Assembly (NCBI GenBank): GCA_022769185.1
Contig: JALEKG010000047.1
Coordinates: 1-64,000, forward strand
Reading direction: 5' to 3'
Source: Dorea sp.
GTDB lineage: Bacteria > Bacillota > Clostridia > Lachnospirales > Lachnospiraceae
Length of the DNA stretch: 64,000 nt
Position numbers and translations under genes: made by a program. Shown in pieces: positions 43,292 to 52,300 of this stretch (its first letter is position 1; the number at the start of each line of letters is the position of its first letter). The notes below the pieces were generated by a model. It was not told where the DNA came from and ran no database searches. It saw only the letters and a list, made by a program, of their open reading frames with translations.

Positions 43292-44803
43292 TTATTTCAG
43301 CTCTATCTCTTCCAGTTCTTTTGGCGGCAGCTGTTTGCTGGATCCATCCACCAATTCTTTCACCTTTTTCTGTGCCTTTGAAACTGGAATATTTGTTCCG
43401 GCTCCTGCGACACATCCTCCCGGACATCCCATACCTTCAATCAGACATCCGTTCATTCTTCCGACCTTAGCCATCGACAAGATCTTCTTACATTCAGCCA
43501 GCCCTTCTGCATGCTCAATCTTCACTTCTGCATCCGGGTAGTACTCTTTGATACATTTTTCAATCGCAGATGCCACACCACCTGCCACCGCATATCCACG
43601 TCCGGCACCGGTAGCGTTATGGAAAGAGGACTCCGCTTCATATTCTGTAAGGTCAATGTCTTTTGCATCAAACATGGCCTGCAGTTCTTCAAATGTAATA
43701 ACAAAATCCACATCACTGCGCACGGTTCTTCTCATTGCTTCAAGCTTCTTCGCTGCACAAGGTCCGATAAATACTACCTTTGCATTCGGATGCTCTTTCT
43801 TTATGGTGCGGGCTGTTGCAACCATAGGTGTCAATTCCTGAGAAACCTGATCGATCATATCCGGGAAATACTTCTTCGCAAGCATTGCCCAGGATGGACA
43901 ACAGGAGGTCAGGAGGAAAGGAAGTTCACCAGTCGCAACCTTATTCACATAATGATGTGCCTCTGCAATTGCACCAATATCTGCACCAAGTGCAACTTCA
44001 TAGAACTCAGAAAATCCCAGTTCCTGAAGTGCTGCCTTTAAGTTCCTCGGTGTAATATTATCTCCAAACTGTCCTGCAAATGCCGGTGCGATCTCTGCTA
44101 CAATCTGATCTCCCTCTGACAATGCTCTCGCAAGCTGGAAAATCTGCGACTTATCTGAAATTGCTCCAAACGGACAGCTTACCATACACATACCGCAGGA
44201 TACACACTTATCCGGATTGATCTGTGCACGACCGCATTTATCCGTCTCAATCGCATTTACGCCACATGCCATTGCGCATGGACGCTGTTTCTTAGAAATA
44301 GCATCATATGGACATGCACTTTTACATTTTCCACATTTAATACATTTACTCTGATCTATGTATGATTTTCCATTCACCATAGAAATGGCACCTTTCGGAC
44401 AGACTTCCATGCAAGGATGAGCCAGACAGCCTTTGCACATATTGCTGACCTCATAGCCTTTTTCTTCACAACGTGCACAGGCAGATGGGATCACCTGCAT
44501 AAGAGGCGGTTCATAATACTTATCGGAAATATTACTTGCTTCCACACCTGCAGTTAAGTGAACCGGCTTATTCTCTGGACGGAGAGAAAGTCCCATAGCA
44601 AGTCTTAATCTTTCTCTGACTACCGCACGGGCACGATAAATACTGTCACGATATTGCTCGGTATCTTCATTTACTATTTTATATGGAATTGCCTCCATAT
44701 CGTCACAAAGCGTTTCTGCGTTTGCCTTAAATCCCAGTCTTGCAACTTCCTCAAATACTTTTCTTCTGAGTTTTCTGACTGTGGTATCCAACCCTCTCAT
44801 CAT
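43292..44803 (-). CDS. Monomeric [FeFe]-hydrogenase with multiple [4Fe-4S] clusters
   Basis: Produces or oxidises H2 at an H-cluster. The three H-cluster motifs are TSCCPSW (299-305), GPCAAKK (347-353) and EGMGCPGGC (456-464). Upstream cysteine sets at 123-135, 154-164 and 200-210 should bind [4Fe-4S] clusters, with extra Cys at 176, 180 and 190. The ~100-residue N-terminus is not ferredoxin-like. The L2 and L3 motifs differ from the classic Group A enzymes (MPCxxK, MACPGGC), so I lean to the Group B type common in gut anaerobes; a tree would be needed. No maturase genes (hydEFG) are nearby. It is monocistronic, with its promoter at 44850-44878. Confidence 0.92.
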   Translation of the reverse strand: MMRGLDTTVRKLRRKVFEEVARLGFKANAETLCDDMEAIPYKIVNEDTEQYRDSIYRARAVVRERLRLAMGLSLRPENKPVHLTAGVEASNISDKYYEPPLMQVIPSACARCEEKGYEVSNMCKGCLAHPCMEVCPKGAISMVNGKSYIDQSKCIKCGKCKSACPYDAISKKQRPCAMACGVNAIETDKCGRAQINPDKCVSCGMCMVSCPFGAISDKSQIFQLARALSEGDQIVAEIAPAFAGQFGDNITPRNLKAALQELGFSEFYEVALGADIGAIAEAHHYVNKVATGELPFLLTSCCPSWAMLAKKYFPDMIDQVSQELTPMVATARTIKKEHPNAKVVFIGPCAAKKLEAMRRTVRSDVDFVITFEELQAMFDAKDIDLTEYEAESSFHNATGAGRGYAVAGGVASAIEKCIKEYYPDAEVKIEHAEGLAECKKILSMAKVGRMNGCLIEGMGCPGGCVAGAGTNIPVSKAQKKVKELVDGSSKQLPPKELEEIELK

Positions 44804-44849
44804 AAACCGTATTCCTCCTGATCACACAAAAATTAATTTTCTATCAATT

Positions 44850-44878
44850 AATATAATTTCTCGTGAAAGAATTGTCAA
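44850..44878 (-). promoter_or_regulatory. Promoter of the hydrogenase gene
   Basis: TTGACA (plus 44873-44878), 17 nt, TATATT (44850-44855; 5 of 6), about 45 nt before the start codon. No terminator is visible between asnA and this promoter. Confidence 0.75.
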
Positions 44879-44909
44879 TAAAATTGCCTGTATAGATTTC
44901 AAAACATCA

Positions 44910-45917
44910 TTACAATAAGTAGATCTTATGTTCCCTGCAGACATCCCTCATCTCTTTTGGCCACAAGCTTGCCTGAACTTCTCCTACATGCGCACGGTCT
45001 AAAAGAAGCATGCACAGTCTGGACTGTCCGATTCCACCACCTATGGTATACGGAAGTTCCCCATTTAAAAGCATCTGGTGGTACGGAAGGTTCCTTCTGT
45101 CTTCGCAGCCTGCTTTAACCAGTTGTTCTTCCAGGGATTTTTCATCCACACGGATTCCCATACTGGAGATCTCCAGCGCACAGTTCAGGTTTTCAAACCA
45201 AAACAAAATATCTCCATTCAATTTCCAGTCATCATAATCCGGTGCACGCCCGTCATGTGGTTTCCCGCTTGCAAGCTTATCTCCGATCTGCATCAGGAAT
45301 ACGCATCCATATTCATGTGTGATCAGATTCTCTCTTTCCTTCGGAGTCTTGTCCGGATAACGGTCTTCCAGCTCCTGTGAGGTAATGAAGAAAATATCGT
45401 CCGGGAGCATCTTGACTGCCTGTGGATATTTATACCACACTTCATGCTGCATATGCTTGATGATCTTGAAGATCTGGCGGACAGTATCTTTTAAAGTATC
45501 GATGTTCCTTTCTTCCTTTGTGATTACTTTTTCCCAGTCCCACTGGTCGACATAACAGGAATGCAGATTGTCTAATTCCTCATCACGACGGATTGCGTTC
45601 ATATTGGTATATAAGCCTTCTCCCGGAGCAAAACCATATTCATACAGCGCCATACGTTTCCATTTTGCCAGAGACTGAACAACCTCGATCGTCTCACCTG
45701 GAATTCCTGCAATATCAAACTGAACCGGACGTTCTACTCCATTCAGATTATCATTCAATCCGCTGCTTTTTTCTACAAACAGAGGTGCTGAGATTCTCTC
45801 CAGATTCATTTCCTTTCCGAACTCTTTCTGGAAAGTATCACGAATATATTTAATTGCCCCCTGTGTTTCCCGCACGCTCAGGCGCGGATCATAATTTTCC
45901 GGTAATATTAAATTCAT
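44910..45917 (-). CDS. asnA: Aspartate-ammonia ligase (asparagine synthetase A)
   Basis: Makes asparagine from aspartate, ammonia and ATP. The 335-residue protein resembles a class II tRNA synthetase core: [66 protein letters not shown], and [16 protein letters not shown] near the C-terminus. It has an AGGAGGA ribosome site. It follows metH by 16 nt and ends the glgA-met-asnA series; no T-box precedes it. Confidence 0.97.
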   Translation of the reverse strand: MNLILPENYDPRLSVRETQGAIKYIRDTFQKEFGKEMNLERISAPLFVEKSSGLNDNLNGVERPVQFDIAGIPGETIEVVQSLAKWKRMALYEYGFAPGEGLYTNMNAIRRDEELDNLHSCYVDQWDWEKVITKEERNIDTLKDTVRQIFKIIKHMQHEVWYKYPQAVKMLPDDIFFITSQELEDRYPDKTPKERENLITHEYGCVFLMQIGDKLASGKPHDGRAPDYDDWKLNGDILFWFENLNCALEISSMGIRVDEKSLEEQLVKAGCEDRRNLPYHQMLLNGELPYTIGGGIGQSRLCMLLLDRAHVGEVQASLWPKEMRDVCREHKIYLL

Positions 45918-45933
45918 TTCATCCTCCTAAAAT

Positions 45934-48318
45934 TTATCTTTCAAAAATTTTTTGTGCATAATATACGGACTGCATAGCATCTTTTCCATAGAAATCAGCA
46001 CCGATCATATCTGCGTATTCCTGATTGAGTACAGCTCCGCCGACCATAACTTTACATTCCGGCTTTTTCTCTCGCAGAAGCTTGATCGTCTCTTCCATAC
46101 TGACAACGGTTGTCGTCATCAGAGCACTTAAGCCCACCAGACGGATGTCCTCCCGGACTGCCGTTTCCACGATAGTCTCGGGCGGTACATCTTTTCCAAG
46201 ATCTATGACATCAAAACTGTAATTTTCTAATAATACTTTTACAATATTTTTTCCAATATCATGAATATCACCTTTTACAGTTGCCAGAATGATCTTATCC
46301 TTATTCTGCAGGTCTCCTCCCTTTTGCGCAAGCACATCTTTGATTACTGCAAATGCAATCTTGGCAGCATCCGCACTCATCAAAAGCTGTGGAAGGAATA
46401 TCGTTCCTTTTTCAAATCCTTTTCCCACTTCATCCAATGCAGGGATCAGATATTGATTGATAATATCCAGAGGTTCCTGCTCTTTTATCAGTTCTTTAGT
46501 GGTATGAAATGCTTCTTCCTTCAACCCTTTTTTAATTGCTTCTTTCAGAGTAAGCTCTGCAGGCTTTGCTGCCACCGTGACGGGTGCCTGGCTTCCATAC
46601 TGACGGATATATGCTTCGCAATTTTCATCATAATTCATCAAAGCACAGAAGGAATAGTAAGACCGCATCATATCTTCAGAAGAGGGATTGATAATTCCCG
46701 CGCTCAGTCCATTCTGCATTGCCATTGTATAAAAATTAGAATTTACCGCCGGACGGAACGGAAGTCCGAAGGAAATATTCGAAACACCCAGCACAGTGCA
46801 GACTCCATATGTTTCCCGCACTCCTTTTAACGCTTCCAGTGTGACCTTGGCTCCTTCTGGCTCCGAACTGATCGTCATTGTCAGTACATCTATAATAATA
46901 TCCTTTTTATCGATTCCATATTTTTTTGCTTCTTCAATAATCTTTCCGGCTATTTTAATCCTGCCCTCTGCAGTTGCAGGGATTCCATCCTCATCCAGTG
47001 TAAGACCTACAACCACTCCACCATATTTCTGAATCAGCGGAAATACTGCATCCATATTTTCCTGTTTACCATTTACGGAATTGATCATCGGTTTTCCGTT
47101 ATAGATCCGCATTGCCGCTTCCATTGCACGGATATCAACCGTATCGATCTGAAGTGGAAGGCTGGATACACTCTGAAGTTCTGTCACTACTTCTTTCATC
47201 ATTTCCACTTCATCAATATCCGGGAGTCCCACATTCACATCCAGAATATGCGCACCCTTATCCTGCTGAGTAATCCCTTCTTTCAGGATATAGTCCATGT
47301 CATGATCTTTCAATGCCTGTTTAAACTTCTTCTTTCCGGTCGGATTGATCCGTTCCCCGATGATTACCGGCTTTTTCCCCAGGACAACAGACTGTCCATA
47401 TGAAGACACAATGGTCATATTCTTTTTTTCCGGAGCTTTCACATACATTCCTCTGGTTCTGTCCGTCATTGCCCGGATATGATCTGGTGTAGTTCCACAG
47501 CATCCACCTATCACGCATGCTCCCATATCTACAATCTTTTCCATCTGCCCTGCGAATTGCTGTGGTGTTACATCATAATACACCTCTCCGTCTCTCTGTT
47601 TTGGAAGCCCGGCATTGGGTTTTACAATAATCGGAACAGAAGTATATCTCAACAATTCTTCCAGAATCGTCATCATCTGCTCCGGTCCCATTCCGCAGTT
47701 AATCCCAAGCGCATCTACTCTCAGCCCCTCCAGCATGGCAACAACAGAAGGTACATCACCTCCTGTCAGAAGTTTTCCTTTCTCATCAAAAATCATGGTT
47801 GCAAATACCGGAAGATTCGTATTTTCTTTTGCTGCAAGTACCGCTGCTTTTACTTCATAGCTGTCACTCATTGTTTCTATATGGATCAGATCTGCTCCTG
47901 CAGCCTCACCATACTGCACAGTCTCTTTGAATGCATGATAGGCTTCTTCAAATCCGAGATCGCCCATCGGCTTTAACAGCTTCCCAGTAGGCCCCACGTC
48001 CAGTGCTGCATAAACCTCTCGTCCATCATGAACCCCCAGTTTTGCTGCTTTTTTCACATTATCAATTGCCGCTTTCACAATTTCTTTCAGTGAATGTTCG
48101 GAATCATGGAATTTAATCGCATTTGCCCCAAAAGTATTAGACAGTACAATATCACTTCCAGCTTCAAAATATTGTCTATGAATGTCAATCACTTCATCTG
48201 CATGCTCCAGATTCCACACTTCCGGGAGTTCCCCCGGTTTCAATCCTCTGGACTGCAAAAGAGTTCCCATTCCTCCATCAAAATAGATCAGTTCTTTTCC
48301 AAGTCGTTCTAATAACAT
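45934..48318 (-). CDS. metH: Cobalamin-dependent methionine synthase, without activation domain
   Basis: Transfers methyl from methyltetrahydrofolate to homocysteine via B12. Domain order: homocysteine-binding barrel (1-~290; zinc Cys in INCGMGP and GGCCGTTP), pterin-binding barrel (~320-570; GERINPTGKKKFK, DVNVGLPDID), cobalamin cap and B12-binding domain (~590-794) with D-x-H-x-x-G in KGDIHDIGKNIV. The length is 794, against about 1,200 for E. coli MetH, because the SAM-dependent reactivation domain is missing; that domain is the separate protein encoded 7 nt upstream (48326-48967). Confidence 0.95.
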   Translation of the reverse strand: MLLERLGKELIYFDGGMGTLLQSRGLKPGELPEVWNLEHADEVIDIHRQYFEAGSDIVLSNTFGANAIKFHDSEHSLKEIVKAAIDNVKKAAKLGVHDGREVYAALDVGPTGKLLKPMGDLGFEEAYHAFKETVQYGEAAGADLIHIETMSDSYEVKAAVLAAKENTNLPVFATMIFDEKGKLLTGGDVPSVVAMLEGLRVDALGINCGMGPEQMMTILEELLRYTSVPIIVKPNAGLPKQRDGEVYYDVTPQQFAGQMEKIVDMGACVIGGCCGTTPDHIRAMTDRTRGMYVKAPEKKNMTIVSSYGQSVVLGKKPVIIGERINPTGKKKFKQALKDHDMDYILKEGITQQDKGAHILDVNVGLPDIDEVEMMKEVVTELQSVSSLPLQIDTVDIRAMEAAMRIYNGKPMINSVNGKQENMDAVFPLIQKYGGVVVGLTLDEDGIPATAEGRIKIAGKIIEEAKKYGIDKKDIIIDVLTMTISSEPEGAKVTLEALKGVRETYGVCTVLGVSNISFGLPFRPAVNSNFYTMAMQNGLSAGIINPSSEDMMRSYYSFCALMNYDENCEAYIRQYGSQAPVTVAAKPAELTLKEAIKKGLKEEAFHTTKELIKEQEPLDIINQYLIPALDEVGKGFEKGTIFLPQLLMSADAAKIAFAVIKDVLAQKGGDLQNKDKIILATVKGDIHDIGKNIVKVLLENYSFDVIDLGKDVPPETIVETAVREDIRLVGLSALMTTTVVSMEETIKLLREKKPECKVMVGGAVLNQEYADMIGADFYGKDAMQSVYYAQKIFER

Positions 48319-48325
48319 TTATCTT

Positions 48326-48967
48326 TTACCTCCGATAAACACAATCTGTCTTACCACATGCTTCGCATCCTTTCATATGACAGGACATATCCGTCCTGCT
48401 AAGTCCTAACACCGCCGTCACCGATTTGGATGGCGTCAGCATACTGCTGTCGGTCATCGTAAGCCCTATTGTTTTTGCTGTATCCAGCATCCGAAGAATC
48501 ATCCCCTGATGTTCGATAGAGAAATCTCCATATCCGGGACTAAATCTTGGACGCATATAATACCCTTCTGTTTTTAACTTTTTCTCTTCTTCTTCCTGCC
48601 AGGCATCCAGATATTCTTCCAACATAGCTGCCGCACAGGCCTGAAGCGTCACAACTCTGGCCATATCCCCAAGAGCATACTTTCTTAATAGCAGATCAAC
48701 CTTTGCTCCCAGTGTTGCTCCCAGAACAATGACCTTCTCACATCCGTTCAGATTCTTTCTCAGGTTCTTACTGTAAATATCAAGCTTTCCAATTATTATA
48801 CGTCCGTCTTCCTGAAATTCCAAGTCAAAAATGCGATAGATGATCCTCCCGCATGCTGACTGATCCAGCTCTGCAAAAGAGCTTTCTATCAGTGCAAGCG
48901 TATGCTCATCTACCGCATGTCTTCCATATCCCAAGTATCGAACTGCTTCTTTGGTCCTTGTGTTCAT
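48326..48967 (-). CDS. Stand-alone methionine synthase activation domain protein
   Basis: A 213-residue protein equal to the C-terminal reactivation domain of MetH, which binds SAM and remethylates oxidised cobalamin. RPRFSPGYGDF is the SAM-binding motif (R-x-S-x-G-Y) and MTDSSMLTPSKSVTAVLGLS the second conserved block. The C-terminus has five cysteines (CHMKGCEACGKTDC), which could bind a metal or act in redox. It is encoded between metF and the truncated metH. Confidence 0.92.
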   Translation of the reverse strand: MNTRTKEAVRYLGYGRHAVDEHTLALIESSFAELDQSACGRIIYRIFDLEFQEDGRIIIGKLDIYSKNLRKNLNGCEKVIVLGATLGAKVDLLLRKYALGDMARVVTLQACAAAMLEEYLDAWQEEEEKKLKTEGYYMRPRFSPGYGDFSIEHQGMILRMLDTAKTIGLTMTDSSMLTPSKSVTAVLGLSRTDMSCHMKGCEACGKTDCVYRR

Positions 48968-48979
48968 TTTTCTATTCCT

Positions 48980-49849
48980 CTACTGCTTCACAATATCCGA
49001 AAGATTATTCATGATTGCCCTTGCAACCTCCGGTTTGTTCATCGAATAAATATGAATATGATTTATTCCATTTGCGATCAGATCAATAATCTGATCCGTT
49101 GCATATGCAATTCCAGCCTGCTGCATTGCTCTCGGATCATCTCCAAATCGATCTAAAATAGCCCGGAATCTTTCCGGGAGATTCGTCCCGGACATCCCGA
49201 GAATTCGTTTCACCTGCCTGGCATTTGTTACTGGCATGATTCCCGGAAGAACCGGAACTGTAATTCCTTTTTCGCGGATTCTGTACAGGAAATTGTACAT
49301 TATATTATTATCAAAAAACATCTGAGTTGTTAAAAAATCAACTCCACAGTCCACTTTATGCTTCAAGTGTAGAATATCTTCTTTTTTATGCTCAGCTTCG
49401 ATGTGTCCCTCCGGATAGCATGCCGCACCAATACAAAAATCTCCCTGTTTTTTTATATCTTCTATCAGTTCACTTGCATATGTATAGTGATTTGGAAGTG
49501 GGAATTCCCCATCCTTCGGGATGTCTCCACGAAGTGCCAGTATGTTTTCAATCCCCTGTTCTTTTAATTTTTCAATCACCTGATGAACTTCTTCCTTTGT
49601 AGAAGAAACGCAAGTCAGATGTGCCAGACTTGTTACTCCAAAATCTTTTTTGATATGTGAGGCGATACGGACAGTATTTTTGCTGGTCCCGCCACCCGCG
49701 CCATACGTCACACTCATGTAAGATGGATGGAGGGCAGCAATTTTCTCTGTCGCATCCATCACACTTTCATATGCATCATCTGTTTTTGGCGGAAACACCT
49801 CGAAAGATATATGAGGTGTCTCTTCTTTTAGTATGTCCCTGATCTTCAC
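48980..49849 (-). CDS. metF: 5,10-Methylenetetrahydrofolate reductase
   Basis: Reduces methylene-THF to methyl-THF, the methyl donor for MetH. The 289-residue flavoprotein barrel has ISFEVFPPKTDDAYE with the catalytic Glu, YMSVTYGAGGGTSKNT, LALRGDIPKD and PGIMPVTNARQVKRI. It starts at a GTG after AGAGGAG. Only 36 nt separate it from glgA, leaving no room for the SAM riboswitch often seen before clostridial met genes. Confidence 0.95.
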   Translation of the reverse strand: MKIRDILKEETPHISFEVFPPKTDDAYESVMDATEKIAALHPSYMSVTYGAGGGTSKNTVRIASHIKKDFGVTSLAHLTCVSSTKEEVHQVIEKLKEQGIENILALRGDIPKDGEFPLPNHYTYASELIEDIKKQGDFCIGAACYPEGHIEAEHKKEDILHLKHKVDCGVDFLTTQMFFDNNIMYNFLYRIREKGITVPVLPGIMPVTNARQVKRILGMSGTNLPERFRAILDRFGDDPRAMQQAGIAYATDQIIDLIANGINHIHIYSMNKPEVARAIMNNLSDIVKQ

Positions 49850-49885
49850 GGCTGTCTCCTCTGTTCTTATATCTAGGCTTTTCTT

Positions 49886-51322
49886 TTACATGCTGTCATA
49901 CAGTTCTTCATACTGTTTTGCGGAATTCGTCCATGAAAAATCTTGATTCATTCCACGTTCTACGATCTTATTCCAGTCACGCTTCTTATCATAGTAAATT
50001 CTCTCTGCATAACGAATCGTTCCAAGCATCTCATGTGCATTATAATTCATAAAACTGAAACCTGTTCCGGTCTTTTCAAATTCATTGTATGCTTCCACAG
50101 TATCCTTCAATCCTCCTGTTTCACGTACGATCGGAACTGTTCCGTAACGAAGACTCATCAACTGACTCAGTCCGCATGGTTCAAACAGTGACGGCATCAA
50201 AAATGCATCGCAGGACGCATAAACCTTATGTGACATAGCTTCTGAATAATAAATATTTGCAGAGACTTTATCCGGATACTTCCATGCAAAATGGCGAAAC
50301 ATATTCTCGTACTGTTCCTCACCGGTTCCCAAAGCCACAAGCTGTACTGCATCCTGACAAAGCTCGTCCATCACATAGGCCACCAGATCAAACCCTTTCT
50401 GATCTGTCAGTCTGGATACGATTCCTATCATCATCGTCTTCTGATTCTGCTCCAGATTCAGTTCTTTCTGAAGTGCTGTTTTATTCTTTACCTTTTCACG
50501 TCTGAAATTACTGATATCATAATTTTTCTCTATATGTGGATCTGTTGCCGGATCAAAATCCCCGTAATCAATACCGTTTACAATACCGGACAGGCAATTA
50601 GAACGTGCATTCATCAATCCATCCAGTCTTTCGCCGTAAAACGGAGTCTTAATCTCTTCTGCATAGGAATTACTTACCGTTGTAATCCTGTCCGCATATA
50701 CAATGCCACCCTTTAAGAAATTTGCATCCTTATATGCTTCCAGTTTGTCCGAAGAAAAATAATACTGAGGAAGTCCGGTAATATCTCTTACCCTTTTTGC
50801 GTCTGATGCTCCCTGGAACTTCAGATTATGTATGGTCATTACAGTCTTAATTCCTCTGTAATACTCATCACCATAACGGAAATTATCCAGATAAACCGGA
50901 ACCAGTCCCGTCTGCCAGTCATGGCAATGAATAATATCCGGACGGAAATCAATCACCGGAAGCGCACTTAAAACTGCTTTGGAGAAAAATGCAAATTTTT
51001 CAATATCGGCATACATATCACTATATGGTGCAAATCCATTAAAGTAATATTCGTTATCTATAAAGTAAAATGTAATCCCATCGTATTCTGTTTCCAGAAT
51101 GCCGACATACTGCTTTCTCCAGTTCAGATCCATGTAAAAATGCGTTTTATATGTCAATGTTTCTTTCCATGATTCTTTCATACACATATATTTTGGCAGC
51201 ATGACGCGTACATCATATTTTTCTTTGTCAAAATATTTCGGTAATGAACCTACAACATCGGCAAGCCCGCCTGTTTTGATAAATGGAACGGATTCCGAAG
51301 CTACAAATAATATTTTCTTCAT
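49886..51322 (-). CDS. glgA: Glycogen synthase (ADP-glucose type, GT5)
   Basis: Extends glycogen from ADP-glucose. The 478-residue GT-B enzyme has KTGGLADVVGSLPK at the N-terminus, HDWQTGLVPVYL, GIVNGIDYGDFDPATD, and the C-terminal EPCGLSQLMSLRYGTVPIVRETGGLKDTV. The ATG at 51322 is 7 nt after GGGAGG; a longer reading would pass over this site. A TATAAT lies at 51357-51362 but with a weak -35. No other glg gene is in the window; instead the metF-metH set follows directly. Confidence 0.96.
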   Translation of the reverse strand: MKKILFVASESVPFIKTGGLADVVGSLPKYFDKEKYDVRVMLPKYMCMKESWKETLTYKTHFYMDLNWRKQYVGILETEYDGITFYFIDNEYYFNGFAPYSDMYADIEKFAFFSKAVLSALPVIDFRPDIIHCHDWQTGLVPVYLDNFRYGDEYYRGIKTVMTIHNLKFQGASDAKRVRDITGLPQYYFSSDKLEAYKDANFLKGGIVYADRITTVSNSYAEEIKTPFYGERLDGLMNARSNCLSGIVNGIDYGDFDPATDPHIEKNYDISNFRREKVKNKTALQKELNLEQNQKTMMIGIVSRLTDQKGFDLVAYVMDELCQDAVQLVALGTGEEQYENMFRHFAWKYPDKVSANIYYSEAMSHKVYASCDAFLMPSLFEPCGLSQLMSLRYGTVPIVRETGGLKDTVEAYNEFEKTGTGFSFMNYNAHEMLGTIRYAERIYYDKKRDWNKIVERGMNQDFSWTNSAKQYEELYDSM

Positions 51323-51390
51323 CACTTTTCCTCCCAACCTCAGTATAGATATTCCTATTATAGCGTATTTTTTTTCAGAAGAAAAGTTAT

Positions 51391-52182
51391 TTATCGGTTT
51401 TTATATTCCAATCTGATTGTATCTGCAATTAAAGCAATAAATTCAGAATTTGTTGGTTTTCCCTTACCATTACTTACTGTATAGCCAAACAATTCATCTA
51501 ATGTATCCAATTTTCCTCTGCTCCATGCAACTTCAATTGCATGACGGATCGCACGTTCCACCCGGCTGGCCGTCGTCTGATGCATTTTCGCTACCGTCGG
51601 ATAAAGTACCTTTGTGATCGCATTTAATACATCCATATCTTCCACCGCCATAATGATGGCATCTCTCAGATAGTGATATCCTTTGATATGTGCCGGTATT
51701 CCAATCTCATGAATCATATCTGTCACTCTGGTCTCCAGATTAAATTCTGGTCTGCTATCCATGCCTGTACTGTTTATACTGTTTTCATGAAGATCTCTGT
51801 GTCCTCCCTGACCAGCATCTTTAATTCGTCCCAATATTACATCATTACTAAAGGGTTTCATAATATAGTAACTTGCACCCTTTTTGAAGGCATCTTCTGT
51901 AATTCTTTCCTGTCCGACTGCCGTAACTACAATAAATTCCGGATGTTTCTTCATCTCAGTGTCTCGATTCACCACCTCCATCACACTTAATCCGTCCATT
52001 TTTGGCATAATCAGATCTAAGAGTACAACATCTGGTTGTTTTTCTTTTATCAGCTGACACATATCTTCTCCATTATTAGCCTTTCCTACTAGTCTCAGAC
52101 TTTTGTCGCTCCCGATAATTTCGCCAAGCATATCCAGAATTCTTTCGTTATCGTCGGCAATTGCCACATTAATCTCTCCCAT
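51391..52182 (-). CDS. spo0A: Sporulation master response regulator Spo0A
   Basis: The phosphorylation-activated regulator that commits cells to sporulation. The receiver domain has the acidic pair Asp10-Asp11, phospho-acceptor Asp56, Thr87 and Lys109. The C-terminal domain (~140-263) has the Spo0A signature [11 protein letters not shown] and the recognition helix [17 protein letters not shown]. The ATG at 52182 gives the normal 263-residue length and follows GAGGAGG at 11 nt; an upstream in-frame methionine would add twelve acidic residues. It follows spoIVB, the standard order in endospore formers. Confidence 0.97.
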   Translation of the reverse strand: MGEINVAIADDNERILDMLGEIIGSDKSLRLVGKANNGEDMCQLIKEKQPDVVLLDLIMPKMDGLSVMEVVNRDTEMKKHPEFIVVTAVGQERITEDAFKKGASYYIMKPFSNDVILGRIKDAGQGGHRDLHENSINSTGMDSRPEFNLETRVTDMIHEIGIPAHIKGYHYLRDAIIMAVEDMDVLNAITKVLYPTVAKMHQTTASRVERAIRHAIEVAWSRGKLDTLDELFGYTVSNGKGKPTNSEFIALIADTIRLEYKNR

Positions 52183-52226
52183 TTTACCTAATGCCTCCTC
52201 TTCCTTACCTAAAGTCATCGAGAATG

Positions 52227-52243
52227 ATTATATAATTTGACAA
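52227..52243 (-). promoter_or_regulatory. Possible spo0A promoter -10 with an adjoining 0A-box-like site
   Basis: On the minus strand TATAAT (52227-52232) is preceded at 4-nt distance by TTGTCAAA (52236-52243), close to the Spo0A-binding box (TTTGTCRAA). A site between -35 and -10 would suit autoregulation. The -35 (TTGCTT) is weak. Confidence 0.35.
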
Positions 52244-52300
52244 TTTTGAAAGCAAGCAATTATTGTCGTAAAAGCCTGACCCTAATCGACACACTTTTAA

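Noticed and set aside
49850-49885. SAM riboswitch before metF
   Set aside because: Only 36 nt lie between glgA and metF, too short for any SAM riboswitch.
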